The translations under genes and the position numbers were made by a program. A stretch of DNA of 64,000 nucleotides from an uncultured Rubrobacteraceae bacterium. GTDB taxonomy: Bacteria > Actinomycetota > Rubrobacteria > Rubrobacterales > Rubrobacteraceae. Under the pieces are notes generated by a model that was not told where the DNA came from, did not search any database, and saw only the letters and a list, made by a program, of their open reading frames with translations. Shown in pieces: positions 45,531 through 55,080 of the stretch. The stretch spans positions 62,001 through 126,000 of the forward strand of contig CADCVE010000001.1 in the NCBI GenBank assembly GCA_902806065.1, in the 5' to 3' direction. Position 1 is the stretch's first letter, and every line of letters starts with the position of its first letter.

Positions 45531-46007
45531 TTGAGGTTGACGCAGAAAAGCAAGTATGCGGTGCGGGCGCTTATGGAGTTGGCGCTCGATGAATGCGGCT
45601 CCCCTCTGGGGGTGTACGAGATCGCGCGAAGGCAGCGCATCCCCGAGAGGTTCCTGGAGCAGATTTTTGGCGACCTCAGGCGGGCGGGTATTCTGGAGAG
45701 CCGCCGCGGGGCGCATGGCGGTTTCTGCTTCGCTACGCCGCCGGATGAGATAACGGTCCTGGATATCGTGGGGCTCCTGGACGGCGAGGTTCGTCCGGCG
45801 CGGTGCTCCGCCGGGGGCACCTGCTACATCGCCGATGCTCCGCTATGCACGACCAGCAAGATCTGGGACGAAGCCCGGGTTGCCTTGGAGGATGTCTTTG
45901 GCCGCTATACCATAGCCCAGATAGCGACGGCCGAACGCGAGAACCGCATCGCCCATGCCGAAGAGGATATGCCGGCCGAAACCATCGTCGCCTCTTCCAC
46001 TAGATAG
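45531..46007 (+). CDS. Rrf2-family transcriptional regulator
   Basis: 158 residues from TTG 45531; ATG 45516 is an alternative. Winged helix QKSKYAVRALMELAL, IPERFLEQIFGDLRRAGILESRRGAHGGF is classic Rrf2. Cysteines in RCSAGGTC and the following APLC are spaced C-x5-C-x7-C, against C-x5-C-x5-C in IscR, so an iron-sulfur cluster is possible but not certain. TACAAT at 45481 may be the -10. Confidence 0.9.
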   Translation: MRLTQKSKYAVRALMELALDECGSPLGVYEIARRQRIPERFLEQIFGDLRRAGILESRRGAHGGFCFATPPDEITVLDIVGLLDGEVRPARCSAGGTCYIADAPLCTTSKIWDEARVALEDVFGRYTIAQIATAERENRIAHAEEDMPAETIVASSTR

Positions 46008-46033
46008 ACGGACCTTCCCGAGAAGAGAAACTC

Positions 46034-46699
46034 TTGCAGCGCCTCCGGGCGCATCTCCGCGACCGTACCAGACTGGTCGAGATCCGCGTCGAGGTTGGAG
46101 ATGTGGCGTATTGCATAACGTGCCCCGCCGCCGCTGACGCGCTCATAGACGAGCAAGAGTTTGCCAGGGACGAGCGTCTCCCTTACTGGGCGAATCTCTG
46201 GCCGAGCGCCATAGCGCTGGCGCGGTCGATCTCGATGCGGAACCTTGCGGATTTTCGCGCCATCGAACTCGGCTGCGGCGTGGGGCTCCCAAGCATGGTC
46301 GCCCTCACTCGCGGAGCGAGAGTCACCTCTACGGACCATTACGATGCCGCCCTCGATTCCGCTCTCTACAACGCCCGCGTGAACCTCGGCCGGGAGCCCG
46401 AGACACGACTACTCGACTGGCACGCTCCCCAGATGTCGGGGTTCGGTCACTTCGACCTCGTCCTCGCGGCCGACGTGCTCTACGAGGCCAGAAACATCCC
46501 GGCGCTCGCCGCCCTGATCCCCACCCTACTCGCTCCGGGTGGAGAGGTTGTGATCGCCGACCCCCGCCGCAATGACGCCCCCGTGTTTTTGGAGAGAATG
46601 AGGGAGAGCGGCTTCGACTCCGCAACGGAGGAATGCTTTGTGGTCTCAGAGGGGCAAGAGGTAAAGGTAATGGTGCATCGGCTATGGCGACGCTCGTAG
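46034..46699 (+). CDS. Class I SAM-dependent methyltransferase (METTL21/protein-lysine-like)
   Basis: 221 residues, TTG start. An N-terminal segment with RDERLPYWANLWPSAIALAR precedes the SAM motif ELGCGVGLPSMVAL, then STDHYDAALD, DLVLAADVLYE and IADPRRNDAPVF. The WANLWPS block and this order resemble the METTL21/nicotinamide-N-methyltransferase group, whose members often modify proteins. Follows the Rrf2 gene by 26 bases. Confidence 0.85.
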   Translation: MQRLRAHLRDRTRLVEIRVEVGDVAYCITCPAAADALIDEQEFARDERLPYWANLWPSAIALARSISMRNLADFRAIELGCGVGLPSMVALTRGARVTSTDHYDAALDSALYNARVNLGREPETRLLDWHAPQMSGFGHFDLVLAADVLYEARNIPALAALIPTLLAPGGEVVIADPRRNDAPVFLERMRESGFDSATEECFVVSEGQEVKVMVHRLWRRS

Positions 46700-46810
46700 G
46701 TGACGCGTTTGTATTGCTTGGCTCCGGGGAGAAACGTCGAGTTGGCTCCGCGCGGTGTGGACTGGAAGTGAGTGACGTAGCTTGTTGGTGAGGGTTGAGG
46801 GGCGTCTGTC

Positions 46811-47230
46811 GTGAGGTTGATAGGGATCGTCGGGGGCGTGGTCCTCGCCGTGGCCGTGGTCGCCGTCGTTCTGGTGGCGCTCGTGATCGCGGACCCGAGC
46901 GCCGAGGAGGTCGTGCGGGCCTTCCGCGATGAGGGGCTGGAGGCCGGAGAGGCGCATCAGGTAGACCGCGACGCGGATTGGAGTTTCGTACCCAAGACTT
47001 ACGAGGAGCAGGTGAGTTTCTCCATACCGTCCGCCGGGGAGAGAATCGCCGGCCGCGTCTTTACCTTCGAGTCCGGTGAGGACCTGGAGCAGGTTCGCGA
47101 GCACTACGAGGGGTTCGGCGACCTATTCGCGGCCTACGTCTATGTGGAGGGCAACGTGCTCGTCCAGATCCCCGGTAGCGTGCCGGAGGAGCAGGCCGAG
47201 CGGTATGGGGAAGTCCTGCAAGAGGCGTGA
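46811..47230 (+). CDS. Membrane-anchored protein, unknown function
   Basis: 139 residues, GTG start after GAGGGGCG-type ribosome site. One N-terminal transmembrane segment (IVGGVVLAVAVVAVVLVALVI) is followed by a soluble extracytoplasmic domain of mixed alpha/beta character (VVRAFRDEGLEAGEAHQVDR, YVYVEGNVLVQIPGSVPEEQ). No family recognised. It precedes pcrA by 40 bases. Confidence 0.78.
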   Translation: MRLIGIVGGVVLAVAVVAVVLVALVIADPSAEEVVRAFRDEGLEAGEAHQVDRDADWSFVPKTYEEQVSFSIPSAGERIAGRVFTFESGEDLEQVREHYEGFGDLFAAYVYVEGNVLVQIPGSVPEEQAERYGEVLQEA

Positions 47231-47270
47231 GGCCGGGCGGAAGCCAGCCCACGGCTGCTATACTGCTCGC

Positions 47271-49445
47271 GTGCTTGTAGACCAGCTAAACCCTACGCAA
47301 TTCGACGCCGTTACGCACACTGAAGGGCCATTACTAATCCTCGCCGGGGCCGGCAGCGGCAAGACGCGCGTACTCACGCATCGTATCGCTTATCTGCTAG
47401 AGCAGGGTCTTGCGGCGCCCGATGAGGTGCTGGCTATAACCTTCACCAACAAGGCCGCGAAGGAGATGAAGGAGCGAGTCGCGCTCCTCGTCGGTCCCGA
47501 CTCGCGCAAGATGTGGGTCTCGACCTTCCACGCGTTCTGCGCCCGTATCTTGCGCGTGCACGCCGAGAAGCTCGGGTACCGGCGGGAGTTCACGATCTAC
47601 GACTCCGCGGATCAAACCAGACTCGTCAAACGATGCATCATCGAGCTTGGTAAAGACCCCAAACGGTTCAATCCGAGGTCTTTCCACGCCCAGATAAGCT
47701 CCGCCAAGAACCTCCTACTAGACTCCAGCGACTACCTGCGACAGACTGAAGGCTACATGGCCGAGAACGTCGCCGAGGTCTACGACCTGTACCAGACGCG
47801 GCTCTACGAGAACAACGCGATGGACTTCGATGACCTCATAATGCAAACCGTAGCCCTGCTCGAACTCTTCCCCGAAGTCCGCGAGCGCTACCAACGCCGT
47901 TTCAAATACATCCACGTCGACGAATACCAGGATACCAACCACGCTCAATACCGCCTCGTGAACGCTCTAGCCGCCGCACATCGGAACTTGTGTGTCGTCG
48001 GCGATGATGATCAGTCGGTATATAGTTGGCGAGGGGCGGATATTTCTAACATATTAAACTTTGAGAGAGATTATCCGGAGGCGAAGGTCGTAAAGCTGGA
48101 GCAGAATTACCGGTCGACGCAGACGATTTTGGCTGCGGCGAACGCGGTAGTGTCCAACAACGCTTCGCGCAAGGCGAAGGAGTTGTGGACTGCCGGTGAT
48201 GAGGGGGAGCGCATCCGGGTTTTTACGGCGGCGGATGATTATGCGGAGGCGCGGTTCGTGGTTTCGGAGGTTTTGCGGCTCGCGGGATCCGGGGCGAGTT
48301 TGCGGGATGTGGCGGTGTTTTATAGGACCAATGCTCAGAGTAGGACGTTAGAGGATGTGTTGGTGCGGGAGGGAGTTCCGTATCAGATCGTCGGGGGCGT
48401 GAGGTTCTATGAGCGGGCGGAGGTCAGGGATGCCATGGCTTATCTGGCAGTGATCTCGAACAAAGATGCCTCGGTCTCCCTGGAGCGTATCCTCAACGTA
48501 CCCAAGCGAGGCTTGGGGGCGACGTCGGTGGCGCGTCTGCAGGAGTATGCTTCCCGGGAGGGCATCTCGCTATATGATGCTCTGGCGGACGCGGGTGAGG
48601 CCGGGCTTACGGGGAAGGCTAGCGCGGCTTGTTCGAAAGTACGGGATCTCTTTGAAGGTTGGCGGGTGGCGGCCAGGGAGGTACCGCCCGCGGAGATTAT
48701 AGGGGCGGTGCTGGATGAGTCCGGGTACAGGGCGGAGCTTACGGCGGAGAACACGGTGGAGGCCGAGTCGCGTCTGGAGAACCTGGTGGAGTTGGTGAAC
48801 GCCGCTGCGGAGTACGAGAGGGTATCTGGTGCGGAGGCTACGCTGGATGGGTTTCTGCAGGAGCAGGCGCTGTTTTCGGAGGCGGATAAGCTGACGGGTG
48901 AGGGCAGGGTTACGTTGATGACGCTGCACAACGCCAAGGGGCTTGAGTACGACCACGTCTTCGTGGTGGGGATGGAGGAGGGGACGTTCCCGCACGCGCG
49001 GTCCCTGGATGAGCAGAACCTGGAGGAGGAGCGGCGGCTGTGTTACGTGGGGATCACCCGGGCCAGGAAGACGCTGACGCTGACGTACGCGCGCATACGC
49101 ACGACCTACGGCGAGCGGGAGTATCAGATGGCCTCGCGTTTCCTCTCGGAGATACCGGAGAAGTTCAAGGCTGGTACCGTTCCGGGCGCGTCCGCGAAGC
49201 GCGACGGATGGGGTGGTGCCCTGACAGGTGGCACAGGTAGCGCCTCGCCGGGGCGCGTGCGGCCGGAGAGGGCCACCAGTATGTCTACCGCCGGGGCTAC
49301 CGCTTTTAGTGCGGGGGAGAAAGTGCGCCATGCCAAGTTCGGGGTGGGGGAGGTCGTTGAGGCGGGTGATGGAAGAGTTGTCGTTCGGTTCGGGTCTCAG
49401 GAGAGGATCTTCGTGCCCGAGTTGGCTCCTTTGAGTAAGGCGTGA
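47271..49445 (+). CDS. pcrA: UvrD/PcrA-type ATP-dependent DNA helicase
   Basis: 724 residues from GTG 47271; the longer frame from 47076 shadows the previous gene. Motif I LAGAGSGKTRVL, Ia TFTNKAAKEMKERV, II VDEYQDTNHAQ, III VVGDDDQSVYSWRGA, IV KLEQNYRST, V TLMTLHNAKGLEYDHVF, VI RRLCYVGITRARKTL. The C-terminal FSAGEKVRHAKFGVGEVV Tudor-like domain binds RNA polymerase in PcrA. DNA repair and clearing of transcription blocks. Wobble usage changes sharply near 48000. Confidence 0.97.
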   Translation: MLVDQLNPTQFDAVTHTEGPLLILAGAGSGKTRVLTHRIAYLLEQGLAAPDEVLAITFTNKAAKEMKERVALLVGPDSRKMWVSTFHAFCARILRVHAEKLGYRREFTIYDSADQTRLVKRCIIELGKDPKRFNPRSFHAQISSAKNLLLDSSDYLRQTEGYMAENVAEVYDLYQTRLYENNAMDFDDLIMQTVALLELFPEVRERYQRRFKYIHVDEYQDTNHAQYRLVNALAAAHRNLCVVGDDDQSVYSWRGADISNILNFERDYPEAKVVKLEQNYRSTQTILAAANAVVSNNASRKAKELWTAGDEGERIRVFTAADDYAEARFVVSEVLRLAGSGASLRDVAVFYRTNAQSRTLEDVLVREGVPYQIVGGVRFYERAEVRDAMAYLAVISNKDASVSLERILNVPKRGLGATSVARLQEYASREGISLYDALADAGEAGLTGKASAACSKVRDLFEGWRVAAREVPPAEIIGAVLDESGYRAELTAENTVEAESRLENLVELVNAAAEYERVSGAEATLDGFLQEQALFSEADKLTGEGRVTLMTLHNAKGLEYDHVFVVGMEEGTFPHARSLDEQNLEEERRLCYVGITRARKTLTLTYARIRTTYGEREYQMASRFLSEIPEKFKAGTVPGASAKRDGWGGALTGGTGSASPGRVRPERATSMSTAGATAFSAGEKVRHAKFGVGEVVEAGDGRVVVRFGSQERIFVPELAPLSKA

Positions 49446-49468
49446 GCGACTGGAAAGGGAAATTATCT

Positions 49469-51088
49469 ATGTCACATATTTACGTTACAGGTCATAGGAG
49501 TCCGGACACGGACACGATCGCGTCGGCGATTGGATACGCGGAGCTCAAGGGTAAGCTCGACCCGGAGAGCGTCTACGCTCCGGCGCGCCTGGGGGAGGTA
49601 AACGCCCAGACGCGGTGGGTTCTGAACCGGAGCGGGGCCAGGGAGCCGAAGCTGCTCAATCACATAATGCTGAGGGTCAAGGACGTAATGAAGGACGTCG
49701 TGACGGTACACAAGAACGACCCCTTGCGAAGCGTTGGGTTGGCGATGGCGAAGAACACGATAAGCCAGGTGCCAATAGTGGACGATGATGACGCTCTGGT
49801 CGGCATCGTCACGGAACGGAGCCTGGCGCGCATGTACATCCGGGAGTCGAGGGAGGCCTCGACTTTTACCTCGACCCCCGTCTCGGTGCGCTCGATGGTC
49901 GAGGTTCTGGAGGGAGAGTTGCTCGCAGGCGAGTACAAGGAGGCGAGCGGCAAGCTGTGGGTGATCTCCATGAGCGTTGACTCCATGGGTAAGTCCATGG
50001 ACCCCGGCGACATAGTGGTAATCGGGGATCGACCGGAGGGCCAGCGGCGGGCGATAGAGTTGGGGGCGGGCGTGATCGTGATTTCCAACGGCGTCCGGCC
50101 CGACGACGACGTTTTGAAGATGGCCGAGGAGAACGGGACGTCGATAGTGCTCAGTCCTCTCGACTCGTACGTGACCAGCCGGATGATACAGCTCTCGGTA
50201 CCCTGCTGGGAGGTAATGAGCGAGGATCCGCTGACTGTGGACCCGGAGGCGCTCGTCACGGACATAACCCGGCAGGTGATGGAGGTCCACTATCGGGCGG
50301 CGATAGCCGTAGACGAAGACAGAGTGCCCATAGGCATAATTACGCGGACGGATCTCCTCAACCCGGAGCCGCGCAAGGTCTTGCTCGTGGACCACGCCGA
50401 GAGGGGACAGAGCGTGCCCGGGGTAGAGCAGGCCGAGGTCGTGGAGATCCTCGACCACCACCATCTGGGCAACATCGAGACCAGGATCCCGATACCGGCC
50501 ACCTTCGACCCCGTGGGCTCGACGGCGACCTTGATCCTGGAACGTTATAAGGTGAATGGGATCCGGCCGCAAGACTCCACGGCGATGATGCTGCTCGCGG
50601 CGATCCTCTCGGATACGGTGATCTTCAACTCCCCAACGACCACGGAGCGCGACCGCGAGATCGTGCGTTACCTGGAAGATATGCTGGACGTGGACGCGAA
50701 GGAGTTCGGGATGGAGATGTTCGAGGCATCGTCAGACGTCTCCGGCCTCTCACCGCAGGAGATCATAGACCGCGACCAGAAGGAGTACGACCTGGGCGAA
50801 TTGGGTGCCATGAGCATCTCCCAGATAGAGACTGTAGGTACGGGTCTCCTGGAACGTAAGGGCGAGCTACTCGACTCTCTTGAAGAGCTGCGGCAGAAGA
50901 ACGGCTACCTCTTCACGGCGCTCATGGTTACGGATATCATCGGCCAGGGCACCGAACTCCTATGCGCGGGGGACTGTGACTCCGTCGAGCGGGCCTTCGA
51001 TGTCCGTGCCGAAGACGGGGTCATAGACCTGCCCGGCGTCATGAGCCGCAAAAAGCAAGTCGCCCCCAAGCTCCTCGCGGCGTTTTAG
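49469..51088 (+). CDS. ppaC: Manganese-dependent inorganic pyrophosphatase with CBS and DRTGG domains
   Basis: 539 residues from ATG 49469 (GAAAGGG upstream). The family II pyrophosphatase core has GHRSPDTDTIASA at the N-terminus, EILDHHHLGN with the DHH motif, and SDTVIF. The core is interrupted by CBS 1 (VKDVMKDVVTV), a DRTGG domain (IGDRPEGQRRAIELGAGVI) and CBS 2 (VMSEDPLTVDPEA). CBS-pyrophosphatases are inhibited by ADP/AMP and activated by ATP or diadenosine polyphosphates. GTG 49442 overlapping pcrA is an alternative start. Confidence 0.95.
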   Translation: MSHIYVTGHRSPDTDTIASAIGYAELKGKLDPESVYAPARLGEVNAQTRWVLNRSGAREPKLLNHIMLRVKDVMKDVVTVHKNDPLRSVGLAMAKNTISQVPIVDDDDALVGIVTERSLARMYIRESREASTFTSTPVSVRSMVEVLEGELLAGEYKEASGKLWVISMSVDSMGKSMDPGDIVVIGDRPEGQRRAIELGAGVIVISNGVRPDDDVLKMAEENGTSIVLSPLDSYVTSRMIQLSVPCWEVMSEDPLTVDPEALVTDITRQVMEVHYRAAIAVDEDRVPIGIITRTDLLNPEPRKVLLVDHAERGQSVPGVEQAEVVEILDHHHLGNIETRIPIPATFDPVGSTATLILERYKVNGIRPQDSTAMMLLAAILSDTVIFNSPTTTERDREIVRYLEDMLDVDAKEFGMEMFEASSDVSGLSPQEIIDRDQKEYDLGELGAMSISQIETVGTGLLERKGELLDSLEELRQKNGYLFTALMVTDIIGQGTELLCAGDCDSVERAFDVRAEDGVIDLPGVMSRKKQVAPKLLAAF

Positions 51089-51101
51089 AGCGAGGTAGCT
51101 T

Positions 51102-51953
51102 GTGGCGAAGATACTAGACGGCAAGGCTGTCGCGGCGACGATACGAGCCGAGGTCGCGGAGAGTGTCGCGGAGCTCGAAGCCCGGAATATCCCCGTACGC
51201 CTCGACGTGGTGCTCGTGGGCGACGACCCGGCGTCCGCGACCTACGTGCGGATGAAGCAGAGGGACTGCGAAGAAGTAGGCATCGAGTCCCGCGCCCATC
51301 GTTTCCCGGCGGATGTTTCGCACGAAAAGCTTGCGGCACTCGTCGAAGAGTTGAACCAGAATGGGGCCGTCTCGGGGTTCTTTATTCAGCTCCCGCTGCC
51401 TCCCGGCCTGGATGCCTTGCCCCTGATCTCCGCTATAGATCCTTCCAAAGACGTGGACGGTCTCAGCCCTCTAAGCATCGGGCGTCTCTCCATCGGCCTA
51501 CCAAGCCTCTTGCCTTGTACCCCACATGGCGTCGTTCAACTACTCCGCCGCAGCGGAGTGGAAATAGAGGGCCGAGAGGCCGTAGTCGTCGGGCGCTCCA
51601 ATCTGGTCGGCAAGCCCCTGGCCCAGCTCCTCCTCCGCGAGAACGCCACCGTTACTGTCTGCCACTCTCGCACGAAAGACCTTGCGGAAGTAGCGCGGGG
51701 GGCAGATCTGCTGGTGGTCGCAGCCGGGAGGCGCGAGTTCGTGGGCGCGGAGTACGTGAAAGACGGCGCGGTGGTGGTGGATGTGGGCATCCACGGTAGG
51801 GAGGGTGGTGGTCTAGTCGGGGACGTAAGGTTCGAGGAGGTCGAGCCGATAGCGTCCTATATTACGCCGGTGCCGGGCGGCGTGGGGCCAATGACGCGGG
51901 CGATGCTGCTATACAACACCTTGCAGGCGGCCCGCGCCCAAGCCGAGGCATAG
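51102..51953 (+). CDS. folD: Methylenetetrahydrofolate dehydrogenase/cyclohydrolase
   Basis: 283 residues, GTG start. VLVGDDPASATYVRMKQRDC with the catalytic Lys, GFFIQLPLPPGLD, PSKDVDGLSP, CTPHGVVQLL, GRSNLVGKPLAQLLL and TPVPGGVGPMTRAML cover the whole bifunctional enzyme. Interconverts one-carbon folates. Thirteen bases after the pyrophosphatase gene. Confidence 0.97.
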   Translation: MAKILDGKAVAATIRAEVAESVAELEARNIPVRLDVVLVGDDPASATYVRMKQRDCEEVGIESRAHRFPADVSHEKLAALVEELNQNGAVSGFFIQLPLPPGLDALPLISAIDPSKDVDGLSPLSIGRLSIGLPSLLPCTPHGVVQLLRRSGVEIEGREAVVVGRSNLVGKPLAQLLLRENATVTVCHSRTKDLAEVARGADLLVVAAGRREFVGAEYVKDGAVVVDVGIHGREGGGLVGDVRFEEVEPIASYITPVPGGVGPMTRAMLLYNTLQAARAQAEA

Positions 51954-52210
51954 AGTACGCGAGAGCATGAGGGGCGTGGCCACTCCCACCACACTCATCG
52001 AAATAGCCGGGCTTCTCTCACTTTGATCCTTCGCGCCTGAATAACCTGCAAAACAAGCATTCGTAAACGCAATTGCAGGAGCGGGAACCCTCCGATGGTA
52101 TACATGTTGTGTGCAGGGAATGTTACGGATGCCGTACTCTTTCTGGTCTCTGGAGAATCCTTTGGTGGGCTTTGGATGATGGGAGAGAGACCGGGATCGA
52201 GGAGGGTTTT

Positions 52211-53965
52211 GTGGACAACGGTAGTGCGCGTACGCGGATGAGTGTGTCGAACGTTCTGGTGATCGGGTCAGGGGCGGCTGGTTTGCGTGCCGCTATCGCT
52301 GCTTACGAGGCCGGCACGGAGGTTGTGGTAATTGGCAAACGCCAGCGTAAGGACGCCCACACGGTGCTCGCGGCGGGGGGTATCAACGCTGCTCTTGGCA
52401 CGCGTGACCCCGAGGACTCTTGGCAGCAGCATTTCGCCGACACTTTGAAGGAGGGCTACTATCTCTCCGACCCGCGGGTCGTGGAGATCATGGCGAAGGA
52501 GGCGCCGCGCGCTATCAACGAGCTCGTCGAGTGGGGCTGCCCGTTCGCCAGGACCGAGGATGGCGAGTTGGACCAGCGCTTCTTCGGGGCACATAAGTAC
52601 CGGCGCACCTGTTATGCGGGGGACTACACGGGACGGGCGATGCTGTACACGCTAGCGGACAAGGTCGAGGAGCTCGGCATACCCGTGATCGAAGGCCAGT
52701 ATGTATCGAAGCTGTTGGTCCACGAAGGGCGGTGTTTCGGCGCTCTGGCTTTCGATATAGAGAGTGGTGAGCGCACCGTGCACCTCGCCGACGCCGTGAT
52801 CCTCGCGGCCGGCGGCCACACCCGACTGTGGCGCCGCAGTTCCTCCAGGCGTGACGAGAACACTGGCGATGGGATGTTCCTGGCGCTTGAGGCGGGCTGC
52901 CGGCTCTCTGACATGGAACTCGTGCAGTTTCATCCCACCGGCATGGTTCACCCCGAGGACTGGGCGGGCACCCTCGTGACCGAGGCCGTCCGCGGCGAGG
53001 GCGGCAGGCTGTACAACGCGAACGGCGAGCGTTACATGGAGCGCTACGATCCGGAGCGGCTCGAACTATCCACCCGCGACAGGGTCGCCCTGGCGAACTA
53101 CACGGAGATAGCGGAGGGACGCGGCACCGAGCATGGTGGTGTATACCTCGACATCTCGCACCGCGACAAGGCCTATATACTGGAGAAGCTGCCCAGGATG
53201 TACCGCCAGTACCTCGATGCCCTGATGCTCGACATCTCCAGCGAGCCGATGGAAGTCGCGCCGACGTCTCACTACTCCATGGGCGGTATTCTCGTGGAGC
53301 CCGAGACTCACGCGACGGACGTGGAGGGCTTGTATGCAGCGGGGGAGACTACTGCTGGGCTGCACGGGGCCAACCGTCTTGGGGGCAACTCGTTGTCGGA
53401 GACTATGATCTTCGGCCGGCGCGCCGGAGCCGCGGCCGCTGAGTTCTCGATGGCCTCCGACATGCAGCTTCGCTCCCGCGCCGCCATCAAGGAGGCCAAC
53501 GACGAGTTGAGCAGCTTCATTCACGAGGGAGATGAGTTCGCCCGTCCTCTGCAGCGGGCCGTGCGGGACACCATGTGGGAGAACTGTGGTGTCGTTCGCG
53601 ATGAGGAGAGGCTGGAGAAGGGCTTGAAGAAGCTCACCGAGATCCGGGAGGCCGCCAGGAACGTCGACGTTCGCCCCAGCTCCGAGGGCTACGCCGACCT
53701 GGCGCATGCCCTCGACCTGCGCGCCTCACTCGTGACCGCTGAGGCTAGCTTACTTGGGGCCGTGGAGCGGAAGGAGAGCCGCGGCGCCCACAGCCGCTCC
53801 GACTATCCGGAGACCGATCCCAACCTCAAAATAAACTTCGTCATCACCAGGGGTGAGGATGGCGGGCTCAGCGTATCCCCCCAGGCCGTGGAGGTCGTCC
53901 CCGATGAACTCCAGGAGCGGCTCGACGACGAGGAGATCCAGGCCGCCGGACGGCTGCTGGAGTAG
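52211..53965 (+). CDS. FrdA/SdhA-family FAD-dependent flavoprotein
   Basis: 584 residues from GTG 52211, which has GAGGAGGG just upstream. FAD-binding VIGSGAAGLRAAIAAYEAG, flavin-linking HTVLAAGGINAAL, active-site QFHPTGMVHPEDW, TEAVRGEGGRLYN with catalytic Arg, RDRVALAN, TSHYSMGGI and AHSRSDYPETD mark a fumarate reductase / succinate dehydrogenase flavoprotein; L-aspartate oxidase is the alternative. No iron-sulfur or membrane subunit and no nad genes are adjacent, so the electron partner is unknown. Confidence 0.88.
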   Translation: MDNGSARTRMSVSNVLVIGSGAAGLRAAIAAYEAGTEVVVIGKRQRKDAHTVLAAGGINAALGTRDPEDSWQQHFADTLKEGYYLSDPRVVEIMAKEAPRAINELVEWGCPFARTEDGELDQRFFGAHKYRRTCYAGDYTGRAMLYTLADKVEELGIPVIEGQYVSKLLVHEGRCFGALAFDIESGERTVHLADAVILAAGGHTRLWRRSSSRRDENTGDGMFLALEAGCRLSDMELVQFHPTGMVHPEDWAGTLVTEAVRGEGGRLYNANGERYMERYDPERLELSTRDRVALANYTEIAEGRGTEHGGVYLDISHRDKAYILEKLPRMYRQYLDALMLDISSEPMEVAPTSHYSMGGILVEPETHATDVEGLYAAGETTAGLHGANRLGGNSLSETMIFGRRAGAAAAEFSMASDMQLRSRAAIKEANDELSSFIHEGDEFARPLQRAVRDTMWENCGVVRDEERLEKGLKKLTEIREAARNVDVRPSSEGYADLAHALDLRASLVTAEASLLGAVERKESRGAHSRSDYPETDPNLKINFVITRGEDGGLSVSPQAVEVVPDELQERLDDEEIQAAGRLLE

Positions 53966-53990
53966 TCTTCTCCAATACCAGAGGTATATG

Positions 53991-54025
53991 AGCGGGGGCG
54001 TGACTGTGTGCCCCCGCTGTCTTTG
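53991..54025 (+). terminator. Rho-independent terminator after the flavoprotein gene
   Basis: AGCGGGGGC, ten-base loop, GCCCCCGCT followed by GTCTTTG: nine GC-rich pairs 26 bp after the stop. Confidence 0.75.
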
Positions 54026-54218
54026 CCCGGGTATGTTCTTCGCCGGTCTAGCCGAGGATGGTTCGAGTTTTCGGAAGCTGGCTAGTAAAGCCGATTAGCG
54101 AGTCATTGCTAGCTTTTTCAGTCGGTGTCCGGACGTGTTGTATCATCGCCCGGCGGCGCTTTCCTGGAGGCCGCTGTAGTAAGAACCATTGTTCGTTCGG
54201 ATAAATGGGAGGAAAATT

Positions 54219-55013
54219 ATGGACTTGCGGCTTGGAGGGAAGCGGGCTTTAGTGACGGGTTCGACAGCCGGGATCGGTTTTGCGGCTGTGGCGCGGCTGG
54301 CGGAGGAGGGCGCCTCGGTGATGGTGAACGGACGGTCGGCGAAGCGTGTCGAGGAGGCCGTTCGGCGTGTGCGGGAGAGGGCGCCAGGGGCCGAAGTGTC
54401 GGGGGTGGCGGCTGATCTCGGTTCGGCGGAGGGCGTCGAGGAGTTGGTGCTGCAAGTCCCGGAAGTGGACGTTTTGGTCAACAGTCTCGGCATCTTCGAG
54501 CCCAAGGACTTTCAGGAGATCACAGACGATGACTGGTTCCGTTTCTTCGAGACCAATGTGATGAGCGGGGTGCGGCTGGCGCGTCATTACCTGCCCGGGA
54601 TGAAAGAGCGGGACTGGGGCAGGGTCGTCTTCGTCTCCAGCGAGTCGGCAGTTCAAATACCGGTCGAGATGATCCACTACGGCGTGACCAAGACGGCTCA
54701 ACTCGCCGTCGCTCGCGGGCTGGCGGAGACTACCGTGGGGACTGGCGTGACGGTCAACTCGGTGCTGCCAGGCCCTACCGCCTCCGAAGGCGTAAAGACC
54801 TTTGTCGGGCAGATGGCCCAGGAGCAGGGCAAGGATGAGGCCGCCGTAGAGGAGGAGTTCTTCCAGATGGCTCGCCCCTCGTCACTGTTGCAACGGTTCA
54901 TCGAGCCCGAAGAGGTGGCCGGGATGATCGCCTTTGTCTGTAGCCCGGTCTCCTCCGCGACCAACGGCGCCTCCCTGCGCGCCGACGGCGGTGTCGTCCG
55001 CTCTATAATCTGA
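54219..55013 (+). CDS. Short-chain dehydrogenase/reductase
   Basis: 264 residues from ATG 54219 (GGGAGG upstream). NAD(P)-binding RALVTGSTAGIGFAAVARL, LVNSLGIFEP, catalytic Ser in VFVSSESAVQIP and YGVTK with Tyr-Lys, and PGPTASEGVKT. The Arg in NGRSAKR suggests NADP preference. It closely resembles SDRs annotated as 3-oxoacyl-ACP reductase-like; substrate unknown. Monocistronic. Confidence 0.92.
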   Translation: MDLRLGGKRALVTGSTAGIGFAAVARLAEEGASVMVNGRSAKRVEEAVRRVRERAPGAEVSGVAADLGSAEGVEELVLQVPEVDVLVNSLGIFEPKDFQEITDDDWFRFFETNVMSGVRLARHYLPGMKERDWGRVVFVSSESAVQIPVEMIHYGVTKTAQLAVARGLAETTVGTGVTVNSVLPGPTASEGVKTFVGQMAQEQGKDEAAVEEEFFQMARPSSLLQRFIEPEEVAGMIAFVCSPVSSATNGASLRADGGVVRSII

Positions 55014-55031
55014 GAGCCGCAACACTTGATA

Positions 55032-55080
55032 GGCTAAGTACGGCGGAGACGCTAGAGAGCCAGAGGTAGAAGATGATATC
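55032..55080 (+). repeat. Left copy of the gatC leader, start codon and first codons
   Basis: CGCTAGAGAG, a short variable spacer, AGAGGTAGAAG, ATGATATC: the same string precedes gatC at 55484-55536. Similarity extends upstream (CTAAG...) and a few codons downstream (AAG, AAG). The HNH gene lies between the two copies. Confidence 0.85.

Noticed and set aside
52073-52210. Longer start (TTG 52073) for the FrdA/SdhA-like protein
   Set aside because: The extra residues are Cys/Trp-rich and unlike the family, whereas GTG 52211 has GAGGAGGG directly upstream.
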